This document shows, piece after piece, positions 1-5,463 of a stretch of DNA of 18,050 nucleotides (positions are counted from its first letter, which is position 1; the number at the start of each line of letters is the position of its first letter). Under the pieces are notes generated by a model, which saw only the letters and a program-made list of their open reading frames with translations, did not search any database and was not told where the DNA came from. Source of the DNA: Candidatus Opimibacter skivensis (GTDB lineage Bacteria > Bacteroidota > Bacteroidia > Chitinophagales > Saprospiraceae); the NCBI GenBank assembly GCA_016722045.1, contig JADKGY010000028.1, positions 1 to 18,050 on the forward strand. The letters are read 5' to 3'. The position numbers were made by a program, and so were the translations under genes.

Positions 1-24
1 AAAAAACAAAAAAGAGCTTATAAA

Positions 25-231
25 ATGAGGACGACGGCCAACGAATACATCATAAGGGACAAAGCCTGGTTTATCGACTACGATTTGACCCGGCACATCA
101 AAGAACTGCGGACGTGCGCGCATTTCGCCCAAACGACGGACGACCGGGACTTTTGGGAAACGCAACGCGCCGTCTTAGAAGACGTGCAGACCGCGATAAA
201 AGAACGCATTAAGCCGAAAGAAGGGGAATAA
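25..231 (+). CDS. Small early protein, paralogue of the next gene
   Basis: A 68-residue protein I do not recognise; it looks soluble and helical, rich in charged residues, with no membrane segment. The ATG follows an A-rich leader (ttataaa) without a Shine-Dalgarno motif. Its last ~45 residues resemble the C-terminal part of the following gene: both have a D/E-R acidic-basic turn, a W at the same relative place, and end AI(K/N)ERIKPK. This suggests a tandem duplication. The stop codon overlaps the next ATG (TAATG), so the two are translationally coupled. It is the first complete gene of a rightward operon leading to the replication genes, so an early accessory or host-takeover role is possible, but that is inference only. 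Confidence 0.7.
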   Translation: MRTTANEYIIRDKAWFIDYDLTRHIKELRTCAHFAQTTDDRDFWETQRAVLEDVQTAIKERIKPKEGE

Positions 232-518
232 TGAAAAGCCGAAAATTATGGTGCAGTATGACGCCAAAGGAACAGTTCCGCGAGTTATTCGATTTTGCCA
301 ATCAAACGGAGGACAAAAAAAACGCAGAACGTATTCGCCGCGAGGGCATATTGGAAATAGCCCGAATGGCTAATACCTTGAGCTACCTGAATTTTCGCGC
401 CGCCATATCGGCAACAGAAGACGAGCGCAACGCCTGGACGGCGCGCAGAGAGACCACGCAAGCCCAAATAGCCGCGATAAACGAACGCATTAAACCGAAA
501 AATGAAAAAACCGATTGA
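231..518 (+). CDS. Small early protein, paralogue of the previous gene
   Basis: A 95-residue, highly charged, probably all-helical protein of unknown function. The ATG at 231 overlaps the TAA of the upstream gene. Its C-terminal half is alignable with the upstream protein, ending AINERIKPKN against AIKERIKPKE, and the DNA for this tail is also similar (about 193-222 and 475-504). It has an extra N-terminal extension with a Lys/Arg/Glu-rich segment. The 3' end overlaps the next gene by 17 nt. No known family, catalytic motif or signal peptide is visible. Its place upstream of DnaA-like and VapE-like genes suggests expression with the replication module. Confidence 0.7.
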   Translation: MKSRKLWCSMTPKEQFRELFDFANQTEDKKNAERIRREGILEIARMANTLSYLNFRAAISATEDERNAWTARRETTQAQIAAINERIKPKNEKTD

Positions 519-726
519 AACCTGGACGGGAACGAAGCGAGACGACGGAACCGTGATATACCAACTGCCAAGTAACTTTAACTGTCACCGCAAAACATTC
601 GACGAAAAGCGCTTTGAAGCCTATTGCGACAAATACGGGTACCGCCGCGAGTTCGTCAATAAAGGCGCCGGAATATACGATATACACCTTTATCCAATTG
701 AAACGCGCCAAGCCGCACTCTTTTAG
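502..726 (+). CDS. Small hypothetical protein
   Basis: A 74-residue protein starting at an ATG after an A-rich stretch inside the end of the previous gene (17-nt overlap). It is mixed alpha/beta in appearance, with many aromatic and basic residues (YCDKYGYRREF, YDIHLYP) and two Cys (residues 28 and 42) that do not form a clear metal-binding pattern. No membrane segment or recognisable domain was found. It ends only 3 nt before the DnaA-like gene, so it is part of the same transcript. A small nucleic-acid-binding or inhibitor protein would fit the composition, but nothing specific supports this. Confidence 0.6.
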   Translation: MKKPIETWTGTKRDDGTVIYQLPSNFNCHRKTFDEKRFEAYCDKYGYRREFVNKGAGIYDIHLYPIETRQAALF

Positions 727-729
727 ACG

Positions 730-1101
730 ATGGAAAAATTACGATTAAACCCGTATCTTTTTGCGGGGGTCAAACAACAAGACAGGATTAGCTATCTTCA
801 AGGGGGGGCAAACGACCAGGATACGCCCCTAATCGTTCAAAGCATTGAAGACGCCGTTGCGTTGGTAAAAGTACGTTATCCGTTAAGCGACGCCTTTGCC
901 AAAAACCGGAAACTGAGAAACATTGAGGCGCGGCGGGCGCTAATCTGGATACTGACCAAACGGCTGGGGCAAACGACGGTAAGCGTAGGGAAGTTACTCG
1001 GACTAGACCATTCGACGGTCATAAGCCACCGTGATAACTTTGAAAACGGCGAATGTTCGTTCCCGTCGGATAAAATCATCAAAAAACTATTTGAGCAATG
1101 A
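730..1101 (+). CDS. DnaA domain IV-like DNA-binding protein, candidate replication initiator
   Basis: A 123-residue protein whose second half resembles the C-terminal DNA-binding domain of bacterial DnaA. Residues about 62-104 contain an Arg/Ala helix (EARRALIWILTKRLG), then a helix-turn-helix with VGKLLGLDHSTVISH. The D-H-S-T-V core matches the DnaA domain IV signature (G-x-D-H-[ST]-T-V). The AAA+ ATPase domain of DnaA is absent, so this is a stand-alone binding domain with a short N-terminal region of unknown role. It overlaps the next gene by ATGA. Two genes downstream lies a VapE-like helicase, followed by an iteron-like region at 2725-3193. That arrangement suggests it binds the viral origin and helps recruit the replication machinery. 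A purely transcriptional role is the alternative. Confidence 0.75.
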   Translation: MEKLRLNPYLFAGVKQQDRISYLQGGANDQDTPLIVQSIEDAVALVKVRYPLSDAFAKNRKLRNIEARRALIWILTKRLGQTTVSVGKLLGLDHSTVISHRDNFENGECSFPSDKIIKKLFEQ

Positions 1102-1409
1102 TAGACGTCCGCGCCGCGCTGGGCGTGCTGAACGATTGGTACGATAAGTACCGGTACCTGGCGAAAAAATCGAAAGCCCAACACGACGAACTCGCCCGCG
1201 TTTGCGACGCGCTGGACGTTATCGAAGCGGCGCTGGACGCACAAGAAGCGGAGCTAAAAGAGTTACGCGCGGAAAACGAACGACTGAAAAAAGCCGCCGC
1301 TACTCACGGCGCGCCGCCCCCGAAAACAAAACTATCCGAAGCCGAAAAAGAATGGTTGCGCGCCGAGTCTATCTGGGCGGCGCGCGACCGTTGGGCGAAC
1401 CTTTATTAA
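1098..1409 (+). CDS. Coiled-coil protein in the replication operon
   Basis: A 103-residue protein starting at an ATG that overlaps the previous stop (ATGA). Residues about 25-66 form a strongly predicted coiled coil, with regular Leu/Ala spacing and alternating Glu/Lys/Arg, including AELKELRAENERLKKA. After a short Pro-rich linker (GAPPPKT, about 71-77) comes another helical, Trp- and Glu-rich tail. There is no membrane segment or enzyme motif. Its place between the DnaA-like and VapE-like genes suggests an adaptor that oligomerises and bridges initiator and helicase, but this is inferred from position only. Phage scaffold proteins can look alike, so the role is open. Confidence 0.65.
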   Translation: MIDVRAALGVLNDWYDKYRYLAKKSKAQHDELARVCDALDVIEAALDAQEAELKELRAENERLKKAAATHGAPPPKTKLSEAEKEWLRAESIWAARDRWANLY

Positions 1410-1422
1410 AGTAAAATAAAAT

Positions 1423-2724
1423 ATGCGTAAACCGCCGCCGCCGCCGGACGAACCCACCGACGACGAAACCAAACCCAAAAAACGCAAGCGCGCAGACGAA
1501 GACTCCGAAACTGACCTTGAAAAGGTTATCGATTATTTGAACGCCGAGTATATGTTCCAACACAACCGGATAACGGAAGAGCGCGTTTTTCGCAAAAAGC
1601 AATTCGCGTTAGGCGAAAAAAACGAGTGGGCGCTTTTAGAAGAAGAAGACTTAAATACAATATTAATCGAGATGAAATTAAATCGATATAAAGTTTCAAA
1701 GGAAGTCCTTACGATGATAATCTTTTCGCGGCTAACAAAATCCGTTTCGCCGATAGCAGACTACTTAAGCGGACTTTTGACGCGCAAACCGACGGGAAAA
1801 GCGGCGTTCGCCGCGCTATGCAAAACAATCAAGCTCACCAACGAAACGGAGTACCGCAAGCCGTTTGAGCGCCTCCTTTGGCGCTGGTTGTGTGCGAACG
1901 CGGCTTGCGCGTTGGGACAAAAGATTAACGACGTGTGCCTGGTATTTATCGGCGGGCAGGGAACGGGAAAAACGACGTGGTTAAACAAACTTTGCCCGCT
2001 CAACGATTACGGGTATTGTGGACACATAGACCCGAACACGACGAACAACGAAACAGCCAATTTGTTGGGCGAAAAGTGGTTGATTAATATAGACGACCAA
2101 TTAGAAACCATTTTCGGCAAAGATTTTAATTCGCTAAAATCCGTTATTTCCGCGCCAAACGTAAGCAACCGCAAGGCTTACGCCCGTCAGGCAAAGAAGC
2201 GCGCGCGTATTGCGTCGTTCGTCGCGTCCGTCAATTCGACGAACTTTTTAACCGACACGCAAAACCGCCGCTACCTGTGCTTTGAAATTGAGACCGTAAA
2301 CCGCGAATTATCCAACGCTATCAATTACGACGACGTTTGGGCGGAAGTCGTGCAGGCGCTGATTGCGGGCGAACGTTTCGTATTCAACAAAGACGAGATG
2401 GCGCAATTAAACGAGATGAACGACCAATTTTTAGAAGTAACGCAAGAACACGAATGGTTATCGCTTTGCTACGTTCCCGCGACCGACGCCGACGCCAACG
2501 TATCGACTTTAACGATGAGCGAAATATTAACGCGCTTAACCGTCGTATCTGGGAACAAAACCTTGCGGCAAAGCAAACTTTTGCGGGCGCTGGAACGTCA
2601 GGGCTTTGTTATGCGACAGTGCCGCCGGCCGGGTACGGCGAACGTTATTAAAGGTTATCGCCTTAAAGATATAAGAGAACAATCGCAATACACGCACGAA
2701 GAACCCGAACCCGCGCCGTTTTGA
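1423..2724 (+). CDS. VapE/VirE-type P-loop NTPase, putative replicative helicase
   Basis: A 433-residue protein of the virulence-associated E (VirE/VapE) family, a superfamily-3-like ATPase group found in phages and mobile islands of Bacteroidota and others. The Walker A motif GGQGTGKTT starts at residue 177, with Lys183. Walker B is WLINIDD with Asp224-Asp225. A sensor-like stretch ASVNSTNFL is followed by the family's NRRYLCFEI motif, where the Arg pair is a likely finger. The first ~35 residues are Pro- and Lys-rich and probably disordered. No primase catalytic motif is visible before the ATPase, so it may be the helicase alone. The C-terminal ~100 residues look like a winged-helix region. 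It is the last gene of the operon and sits next to the putative origin, fitting a replicative helicase or loader. Confidence 0.85.
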   Translation: MRKPPPPPDEPTDDETKPKKRKRADEDSETDLEKVIDYLNAEYMFQHNRITEERVFRKKQFALGEKNEWALLEEEDLNTILIEMKLNRYKVSKEVLTMIIFSRLTKSVSPIADYLSGLLTRKPTGKAAFAALCKTIKLTNETEYRKPFERLLWRWLCANAACALGQKINDVCLVFIGGQGTGKTTWLNKLCPLNDYGYCGHIDPNTTNNETANLLGEKWLINIDDQLETIFGKDFNSLKSVISAPNVSNRKAYARQAKKRARIASFVASVNSTNFLTDTQNRRYLCFEIETVNRELSNAINYDDVWAEVVQALIAGERFVFNKDEMAQLNEMNDQFLEVTQEHEWLSLCYVPATDADANVSTLTMSEILTRLTVVSGNKTLRQSKLLRALERQGFVMRQCRRPGTANVIKGYRLKDIREQSQYTHEEPEPAPF

Positions 2725-2752
2725 CAGTCCAATTTTCTCTAAAAACCGCTCA

Positions 2753-2787
2753 AAATCGAATGTTTAGCCTATACTTAACGACAACAA
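2753..2787 (+). repeat. 35-bp inverted repeat A, left arm
   Basis: Pairs with 2990-3024 on the other strand, 33 of 35 positions identical; the two mismatches lie in a 4-bp centre (CTAT against ATAC). The arm ends in a CGACAACAA iteron. Identity this high in non-coding DNA implies selection or recent duplication by inversion. Confidence 0.9.
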
Positions 2788-2820
2788 AGCCCTTTGAAGC
2801 GACAACAAAAGGGCTTTTTT
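2787..2820 (+). terminator. Intrinsic terminator of the replication operon
   Basis: A perfect 9-bp stem AAGCCCTTT / AAAGGGCTT (2787-2795 and 2808-2816) has a 12-nt loop and runs into a T tract ending at 2820. It lies 62 nt after the helicase stop. The loop contains one copy of the CGACAACAA repeat, and the left stem overlaps the end of the 35-bp inverted-repeat arm, so the terminator is embedded in the origin candidate. Confidence 0.85.
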
Positions 2821-2859
2821 CGTGCGGCGAAAATGCAAAAAAAAGAAAAGTCCGAAAGT

Positions 2860-2888
2860 TAGCGACAACAGCGACAACACGACAACAA
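2860..2888 (+). repeat. 29-bp inverted repeat B, left arm, three iterons
   Basis: A perfect 29-bp match to the reverse complement of 3044-3072. It contains three head-to-tail CGACAACA units at 8-9 bp spacing (2863, 2872, 2880), close to one helical turn, so three protein monomers could bind side by side. Confidence 0.9.
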
Positions 2889-2989
2889 ACCAATATACTA
2901 CTATTAACTAAAAAAAAATAAATTAATATATTACACAACGCCGTTAAACGCCGTTTTTTGTGCGGCGGCTTGACGTCGTTTGTTGTCGC

Positions 2990-3024
2990 TTGTTGTCGTT
3001 AAGTGTATGCTAAACATTCGATTT
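2990..3024 (-). repeat. 35-bp inverted repeat A, right arm
   Basis: Reverse complement of 2753-2787 with two mismatches. It begins with a TTGTTGTCG iteron; another iteron copy lies directly upstream at 2980-2988. The order on the + strand is A, B, inverted A, inverted B, so A and B cannot both pair as one simple hairpin. Confidence 0.9.
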
Positions 3025-3043
3025 GACGGCGTAAAAAAAACGC

Positions 3044-3072
3044 TTGTTGTCGTGTTGTCGCTGTTGTCGCTA
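3044..3072 (-). repeat. 29-bp inverted repeat B, right arm, three iterons
   Basis: Perfect reverse complement of 2860-2888, holding three TGTTGTCG units (3045, 3053, 3062). It is preceded by an A8 tract at 3033-3040. Confidence 0.9.
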
Positions 3073-3193
3073 TGATTCGAACTTTCAGAAAAATTTACAT
3101 TTTTGAAAATTCGGGCGTCGGTTTGGCAGGTATTAGAATTTATTTTGCTAATATTGTGGAACATATAAAATCAATTATTAACGCAGAAAAACT

Positions 3194-3349
3194 ATGGATT
3201 TCTTTTGGATACTTTTAGCGGCCTTCGTTGGCGGCGCTATATATGGTATGGTTCAAATGGTTGCTAATGCCGCTGAATCGGAAACCGATAACAAAAGGCG
3301 TATTGACCGTTTGGAGCGGAGAATCGACGAGCTACAAGCCCGCCGCTAA
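3194..3349 (+). CDS. 51-residue membrane protein
   Basis: A short gene starting at an ATG after an A-rich leader (cagaaaaact), ending with TAA. Residues 3-25 form one hydrophobic transmembrane segment with a Gly-Gly pair (WILLAAFVGGAIYGMV). The rest is highly charged and helical (RRIDRLERRIDELQARR), likely a short coiled coil. It lies just after the origin candidate and is followed by its own terminator, so it may be transcribed separately. Small single-span phage proteins of this kind include holins, membrane-assembly factors and virion membrane proteins; I cannot choose among them from sequence. Confidence 0.65.
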   Translation: MDFFWILLAAFVGGAIYGMVQMVANAAESETDNKRRIDRLERRIDELQARR

Positions 3350-3355
3350 AAACGC

Positions 3356-3384
3356 AAAGGCACGCCGTGCGGGCGTACCTTTTT
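3356..3384 (+). terminator. Intrinsic terminator after the 51-aa membrane protein
   Basis: An 11-bp stem with one mismatch (3356-3366 and 3372-3382, loop GTGCG) leads into five T at 3380-3384. It begins 6 nt after the stop codon. Confidence 0.8.
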
Positions 3385-3394
3385 ATAAATTTGA

Positions 3395-3423
3395 AACGCC
3401 AAACGGTAGGAACGTTTGGCGTT
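3395..3423. other. Perfect 11-bp hairpin between two membrane-protein genes
   Basis: AACGCCAAACG (3395-3405) and CGTTTGGCGTT (3413-3423) pair perfectly across a 7-nt loop. No T tract follows on the + strand, and the opposite strand has only a weak T-rich stretch. It ends 17 nt before the next ATG, so it could be an mRNA 5' structure, a processing site or a weak leftward terminator. Confidence 0.6.
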
Positions 3424-3440
3424 AATGAAACAAAATAGAT

Positions 3441-3893
3441 ATGACAAAGGTACTCAAAACATTAAAAGACATAGCGTCGATACTTAGCTTTTTTGTAGGC
3501 CCTGCGATTGGCGTTTATTTAGACCACATTAATAAGATGACTATTTTTAGCGCGTTTATTTGTATGGTAATAACCGTTTGGGGCGCGGCGCTGGGCTTGT
3601 ACCTCTGGCGGATTTTGCCGATGGAAAAGAAATTGGTTAAAGACCCGAAATTTCTTTACGACCACGAAAAGCCCGATAACTTTTACGTTATTATAGAAAA
3701 CCGTTTGTCTGACTTTGAAAAGAAATTAGGCGAACGAATTGAAAACAATATAACGCGGGAAAATTATTTACAAATGAAACCGCGACTCCCCAATATAGCG
3801 AGCGAGGGCGGTTATCGTAATGACTTATCGTTGATGGAACGAATGATGCAAATCGAACATATACTTAAAAACAAAGGATACTTTAACAAATAA
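3441..3893 (+). CDS. Two-span membrane protein with cytoplasmic-type tail
   Basis: A 150-residue protein starting at ATG after AAAATAGAT. Residues 11-27 and 34-57 are two hydrophobic spans joined by a very short turn (YLDHINK), the hairpin topology seen in some holins and virion membrane proteins. Residues 60-150 are soluble, charged and partly helical, with a conserved-looking FEKKLGERIENNI helix. No known domain was recognised. It lies on a short transcript between two terminators, away from the late operon. Holin is possible, but the long soluble tail is more than a typical small holin needs. Confidence 0.65.
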   Translation: MTKVLKTLKDIASILSFFVGPAIGVYLDHINKMTIFSAFICMVITVWGAALGLYLWRILPMEKKLVKDPKFLYDHEKPDNFYVIIENRLSDFEKKLGERIENNITRENYLQMKPRLPNIASEGGYRNDLSLMERMMQIEHILKNKGYFNK

Positions 3894-3901
3894 CCCCAAC
3901 G

Positions 3902-3927
3902 AAGCGCCCCGCACGGCGCTTTTTTTT
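3902..3927 (+). terminator. Intrinsic terminator between convergent genes
   Basis: A 7-bp stem AAGCGCC / GGCGCTT with a 6-nt loop is followed by an uninterrupted T tract to 3927. It starts 9 nt after the TAA of the two-span membrane protein and ends 2 nt before the 3' end of the leftward HTH gene. Confidence 0.85.
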
Positions 3928-3929
3928 AT

Positions 3930-4118
3930 TTACGGTACGTCCGGCCGTCCGAATATCGAAAAGATATATTCCACTTCTTTAGGGTCTAACATTCGTCGTT
4001 GTCTTTTTGGTACCTGTTCGCGGTAGGGTTCAAGTCGATTGTAAAATTGTCGGTAGGTAAGTCCGTACATCATCGCCAATTCGGTTGGGTAATAAGCTTT
4101 AATTGCCGCTTTTTTCAT
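3930..4118 (-). CDS. Small HTH regulator, only leftward gene
   Basis: A 62-residue basic protein on the minus strand. Residues about 8-32 (AYYPTELAMMYGLTYRQFYNRLEPY) read as a helix-turn-helix of the excisionase/MerR-like small-regulator type. They are followed by a basic loop (KRQRR) and a C-terminal helix (LDPKEVEYIFSIFG). Similar small HTH proteins are common in Bacteroidota phages and mobile elements. It is transcribed away from the repeat-rich control region at 4119-4356, facing the late operon on the other side. That is the classic layout of a switch regulator acting on nearby operators. Whether it represses, activates or acts as an excisionase cannot be told. Confidence 0.65.
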   Translation of the reverse strand: MKKAAIKAYYPTELAMMYGLTYRQFYNRLEPYREQVPKRQRRMLDPKEVEYIFSIFGRPDVP

Positions 4119-4132
4119 CGTTTTCGGGTACT

Positions 4133-4193
4133 TATAACGTAAGTTAATGAATAATAAAGTAACTATAACGTAAATTAACGAATAATAAAGTAA
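4133..4193. repeat. Tandem 30-bp direct repeats, likely operators
   Basis: Two copies of a 30-bp AT-rich sequence (4133-4162 and 4164-4193) differ at two positions and repeat with a 31-bp period, about three helical turns. Each ends in AATAATAAAGTAA. Just downstream, 4195-4217 carries a related sequence in inverted orientation (ending ACTTTACTATTCG) containing the dyad GTAAA-C-TTTAC. They lie 15 nt upstream of the HTH gene start, in its own promoter zone, which suggests autoregulation. Confidence 0.75.
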
Positions 4194-4268
4194 TTTATCG
4201 TAAACTTTACTATTCGCTTATCAATTTACCCGCAATATAATACAAATACTGTAATATTCTGCTATTAT

Positions 4269-4299
4269 ACGACAATAACCGCCAAATTACGACAATAAC
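4269..4299 (+). repeat. Two ACGACAATAAC repeats resembling the origin iterons
   Basis: The 11-bp motif ACGACAATAAC occurs at 4269-4279 and 4289-4299, with a 20-bp period (two helical turns). Its core CGACAATAA differs by one base from the origin repeat CGACAACAA. It sits about 30-60 bp upstream of the promoter at 4310-4340, in a position suited to an activator. Confidence 0.6.
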
Positions 4300-4309
4300 G
4301 CCCGCGCGC

Positions 4310-4340
4310 TTTTATTAAAAAAAACGCTTACTTATTTTTG
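4310..4340 (+). promoter_or_regulatory. Bacteroidota-type promoter of the structural operon
   Basis: TATTTTTG (4333-4340) exactly matches the Bacteroidota -7 consensus TAnnTTTG. Nineteen nt upstream is TTTT (4310-4313), one base from the -33 element TTTG. Transcription would begin near 4346-4348, only about 10 nt before the ATG at 4357, giving an almost leaderless mRNA. Confidence 0.6.
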
Positions 4341-4354
4341 AGTAAATAAGTAAG
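4327..4354. promoter_or_regulatory. 11-bp dyad over the -7 box, probable operator
   Basis: CTTACTTATTT (4327-4337) and AAATAAGTAAG (4344-4354) form a perfect dyad with a 6-bp centre. It covers the -7 promoter element and the predicted start site and ends 2 nt before the ATG. As DNA it is a natural dimer-binding operator; as RNA it would be a hairpin only if transcription began further upstream. The half-site shares AAGTAA with the direct repeats at 4133-4193. Confidence 0.65.
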
Positions 4355-4356
4355 GA

Positions 4357-4800
4357 ATGTTGCAATTTATAAGGCGGTTGTTTTTGGCGATATTTTCGCC
4401 GGGGCTGTTGGCGAAAATCAAAATCGCTATCGCGGCCGTCGATTTAGTAAAAGACGCGCTCGCGTCGAATAAGCTGGACGACCTCGTAAACGTCACGAAA
4501 ACCGCCGTCGATAACGACGTCTTATTTTGGGCGCGTCGCGTTGTGAAGTACCTCACAGATTGGTTAGTGATTGATGAAAAAGACGTTTTTATAAACGCCC
4601 AAAAGCGCGCAACCATTCAATCCGATTTCCCGAAAATATCGGCGCCGGCTCGTAACGCTATTTATTTACGCCTTGCCGTGCAAACGCTACAAGATATGAC
4701 AATAAACCCTAAAGACCGTTCCGTTACCGTCCCCGAAGACCGCGCAATTATTTTCGTTCAAACCGTTTACTCCAAACAAAAACAAAAAAATGAGAATTAG
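4357..4800 (+). CDS. First protein of the structural operon, unknown
   Basis: A 147-residue protein starting at ATG directly after the promoter dyad. The first ~30 residues are hydrophobic and basic (FIRRLFLAIFSPGLLAKIKIAIAAV), which could be a membrane-interacting helix. The rest looks helical and soluble, with a basic C-terminus (SKQKQKNEN). I recognise no family. It overlaps the next gene by 11 nt. Its place ahead of a run of small membrane proteins and large virion candidates suggests a minor virion or assembly protein, but this rests on position alone. Confidence 0.65.
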   Translation: MLQFIRRLFLAIFSPGLLAKIKIAIAAVDLVKDALASNKLDDLVNVTKTAVDNDVLFWARRVVKYLTDWLVIDEKDVFINAQKRATIQSDFPKISAPARNAIYLRLAVQTLQDMTINPKDRSVTVPEDRAIIFVQTVYSKQKQKNEN

Positions 4801-5230
4801 CGCGGGGACTATCGTCGTTGGCGGCGGGCTTGTGTGGGGCGGATATTGGCTCTGGCGCAAGTCGCAGTTAGCGACCAGCCTTCAAATCAGTTTGGACGGG
4901 TTTTCTTTACCGAAAAGCCTCCGACTCCGGTTCCGCAACGCGGCCGGCGCGGGCGTTACGGTAAACACCGTCTTCTTGAACTTGTATTTAGGGAACGTCA
5001 AGATAGCGGAAATTAACTCTAAAGAGTCCTTTTTCGTCGAGCCGCGCTCGCAAACGACGGTCACGCTAAATCTGGATATCAATTTTATTTCGCTAATGCA
5101 GACGGCGGCAAGCTTAGTCCCCGTGATTATGAGCGTTATCGGCGGCGGGCCTATCCCCAAAAATCTATCTATCGAAGGCTGGATTTCGGCCGCGGGGAAT
5201 CAAATGCTCGTTAAACAAGCATTGACGTAA
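4790..5230 (+). CDS. Membrane-anchored LEA2/WHy-like beta-sandwich protein
   Basis: A 146-residue protein. Residues 5-22 form a Gly-rich transmembrane segment ending with Trp and basic residues (WRK). The rest resembles the LEA14/WHy (water stress and hypersensitive response) fold: the strand LRLRFRNAAGAGVTVNTVFLNLYLGNVKIAEI matches in style the family's N-x-l-v-L-y-x-g pattern and is followed by a Phe-Val-Glu-Pro strand and a T-rich strand (TTVTLNL). Residues about 102-120 form a second hydrophobic stretch. It overlaps the previous gene by 11 nt. A membrane-anchored Ig-like domain would suit a protein linking an internal membrane to a capsid shell. Domain assignment is moderate; virion location is inferred. 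Confidence 0.6.
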   Translation: MRISAGTIVVGGGLVWGGYWLWRKSQLATSLQISLDGFSLPKSLRLRFRNAAGAGVTVNTVFLNLYLGNVKIAEINSKESFFVEPRSQTTVTLNLDINFISLMQTAASLVPVIMSVIGGGPIPKNLSIEGWISAAGNQMLVKQALT

Positions 5231-5244
5231 TATTCTTAATAACT

Positions 5245-5463
5245 ATGCCGCACCGCATTCGCTTTTTTTTCGTGGAGTTTGGGAAAGACGGTTTTACCGT
5301 CATTGCGCTCAATCTGAATTGGCACGAATTCGTAATTGAAGCCAACGCCGGACTACAATTAGCTACGACGGCGGTGCTGTTAGCGCTAACGCTTTATCGC
5401 GCAAAAAAACTTTTGGGACGGAAACGACACAACCCTAACAACGAAATTGATAATGATAAGTAG
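5245..5463 (+). CDS. 72-residue single-span membrane protein
   Basis: A small protein with a beta-like N-terminal part rich in Phe and His (residues 1-32), a hydrophobic span at about 35-52 (LQLATTAVLLALTLY) and a strongly basic tail (RAKKLLGRKRH). This predicts the C-terminus on the cytoplasmic or DNA side. The start is an ATG with an A/T-rich leader. It overlaps the next gene by 11 nt. It could be a minor virion membrane protein or a small holin; the basic tail fits either. No family was recognised. Confidence 0.6.
   Translation: MPHRIRFFFVEFGKDGFTVIALNLNWHEFVIEANAGLQLATTAVLLALTLYRAKKLLGRKRHNPNNEIDNDK

Larger units (their letters stand above)
2725..3193. other. Candidate replication origin with mirrored iterons
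   Basis: This 469-bp stretch has no convincing gene. It carries five + strand copies of CGACAACA (starting at 2779, 2800, 2863, 2872, 2880) and five copies in the opposite orientation, TGTTGTCG (2981, 2991, 3045, 3053, 3062). Between the two arrays lies an almost pure A/T stretch (about 2890-2935) that could be an unwinding element. Two inverted repeats, of 35 and 29 bp, join the halves. It lies directly after a helicase gene and close to a DnaA domain IV-like gene. Repeat arrays around an AT-rich core next to initiator genes are the usual layout of iteron origins. No classical DnaA box (TTATnCACA) was seen. It could instead be a regulatory hub or partition site. Confidence 0.6.

Noticed and set aside
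2721..2921. A 66-codon + strand reading frame overlapping the end of the helicase gene
   Set aside because: It runs through the terminator and the iteron repeats, its product is low-complexity Thr/Lys, and the DNA is better explained as non-coding origin sequence.
3122..3156. Weak Bacteroidota-type promoter (TTTG plus TAATATTG) before the 51-aa membrane protein gene
   Set aside because: Spacing of 23 nt is too long and the -7 box has a mismatch; too weak to list as a feature, though some promoter must drive this gene.
2931..3164. A 77-codon minus-strand frame across the right iteron array
   Set aside because: Its sequence is dictated by the repeats, it has Asn/Ser/Thr-rich low complexity and no sensible leader.
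2881..3193. Search for classical DnaA boxes (TTATnCACA) in the origin candidate
   Set aside because: No good match on either strand; the repeat here is CGACAACA, so host DnaA is not obviously the binder.
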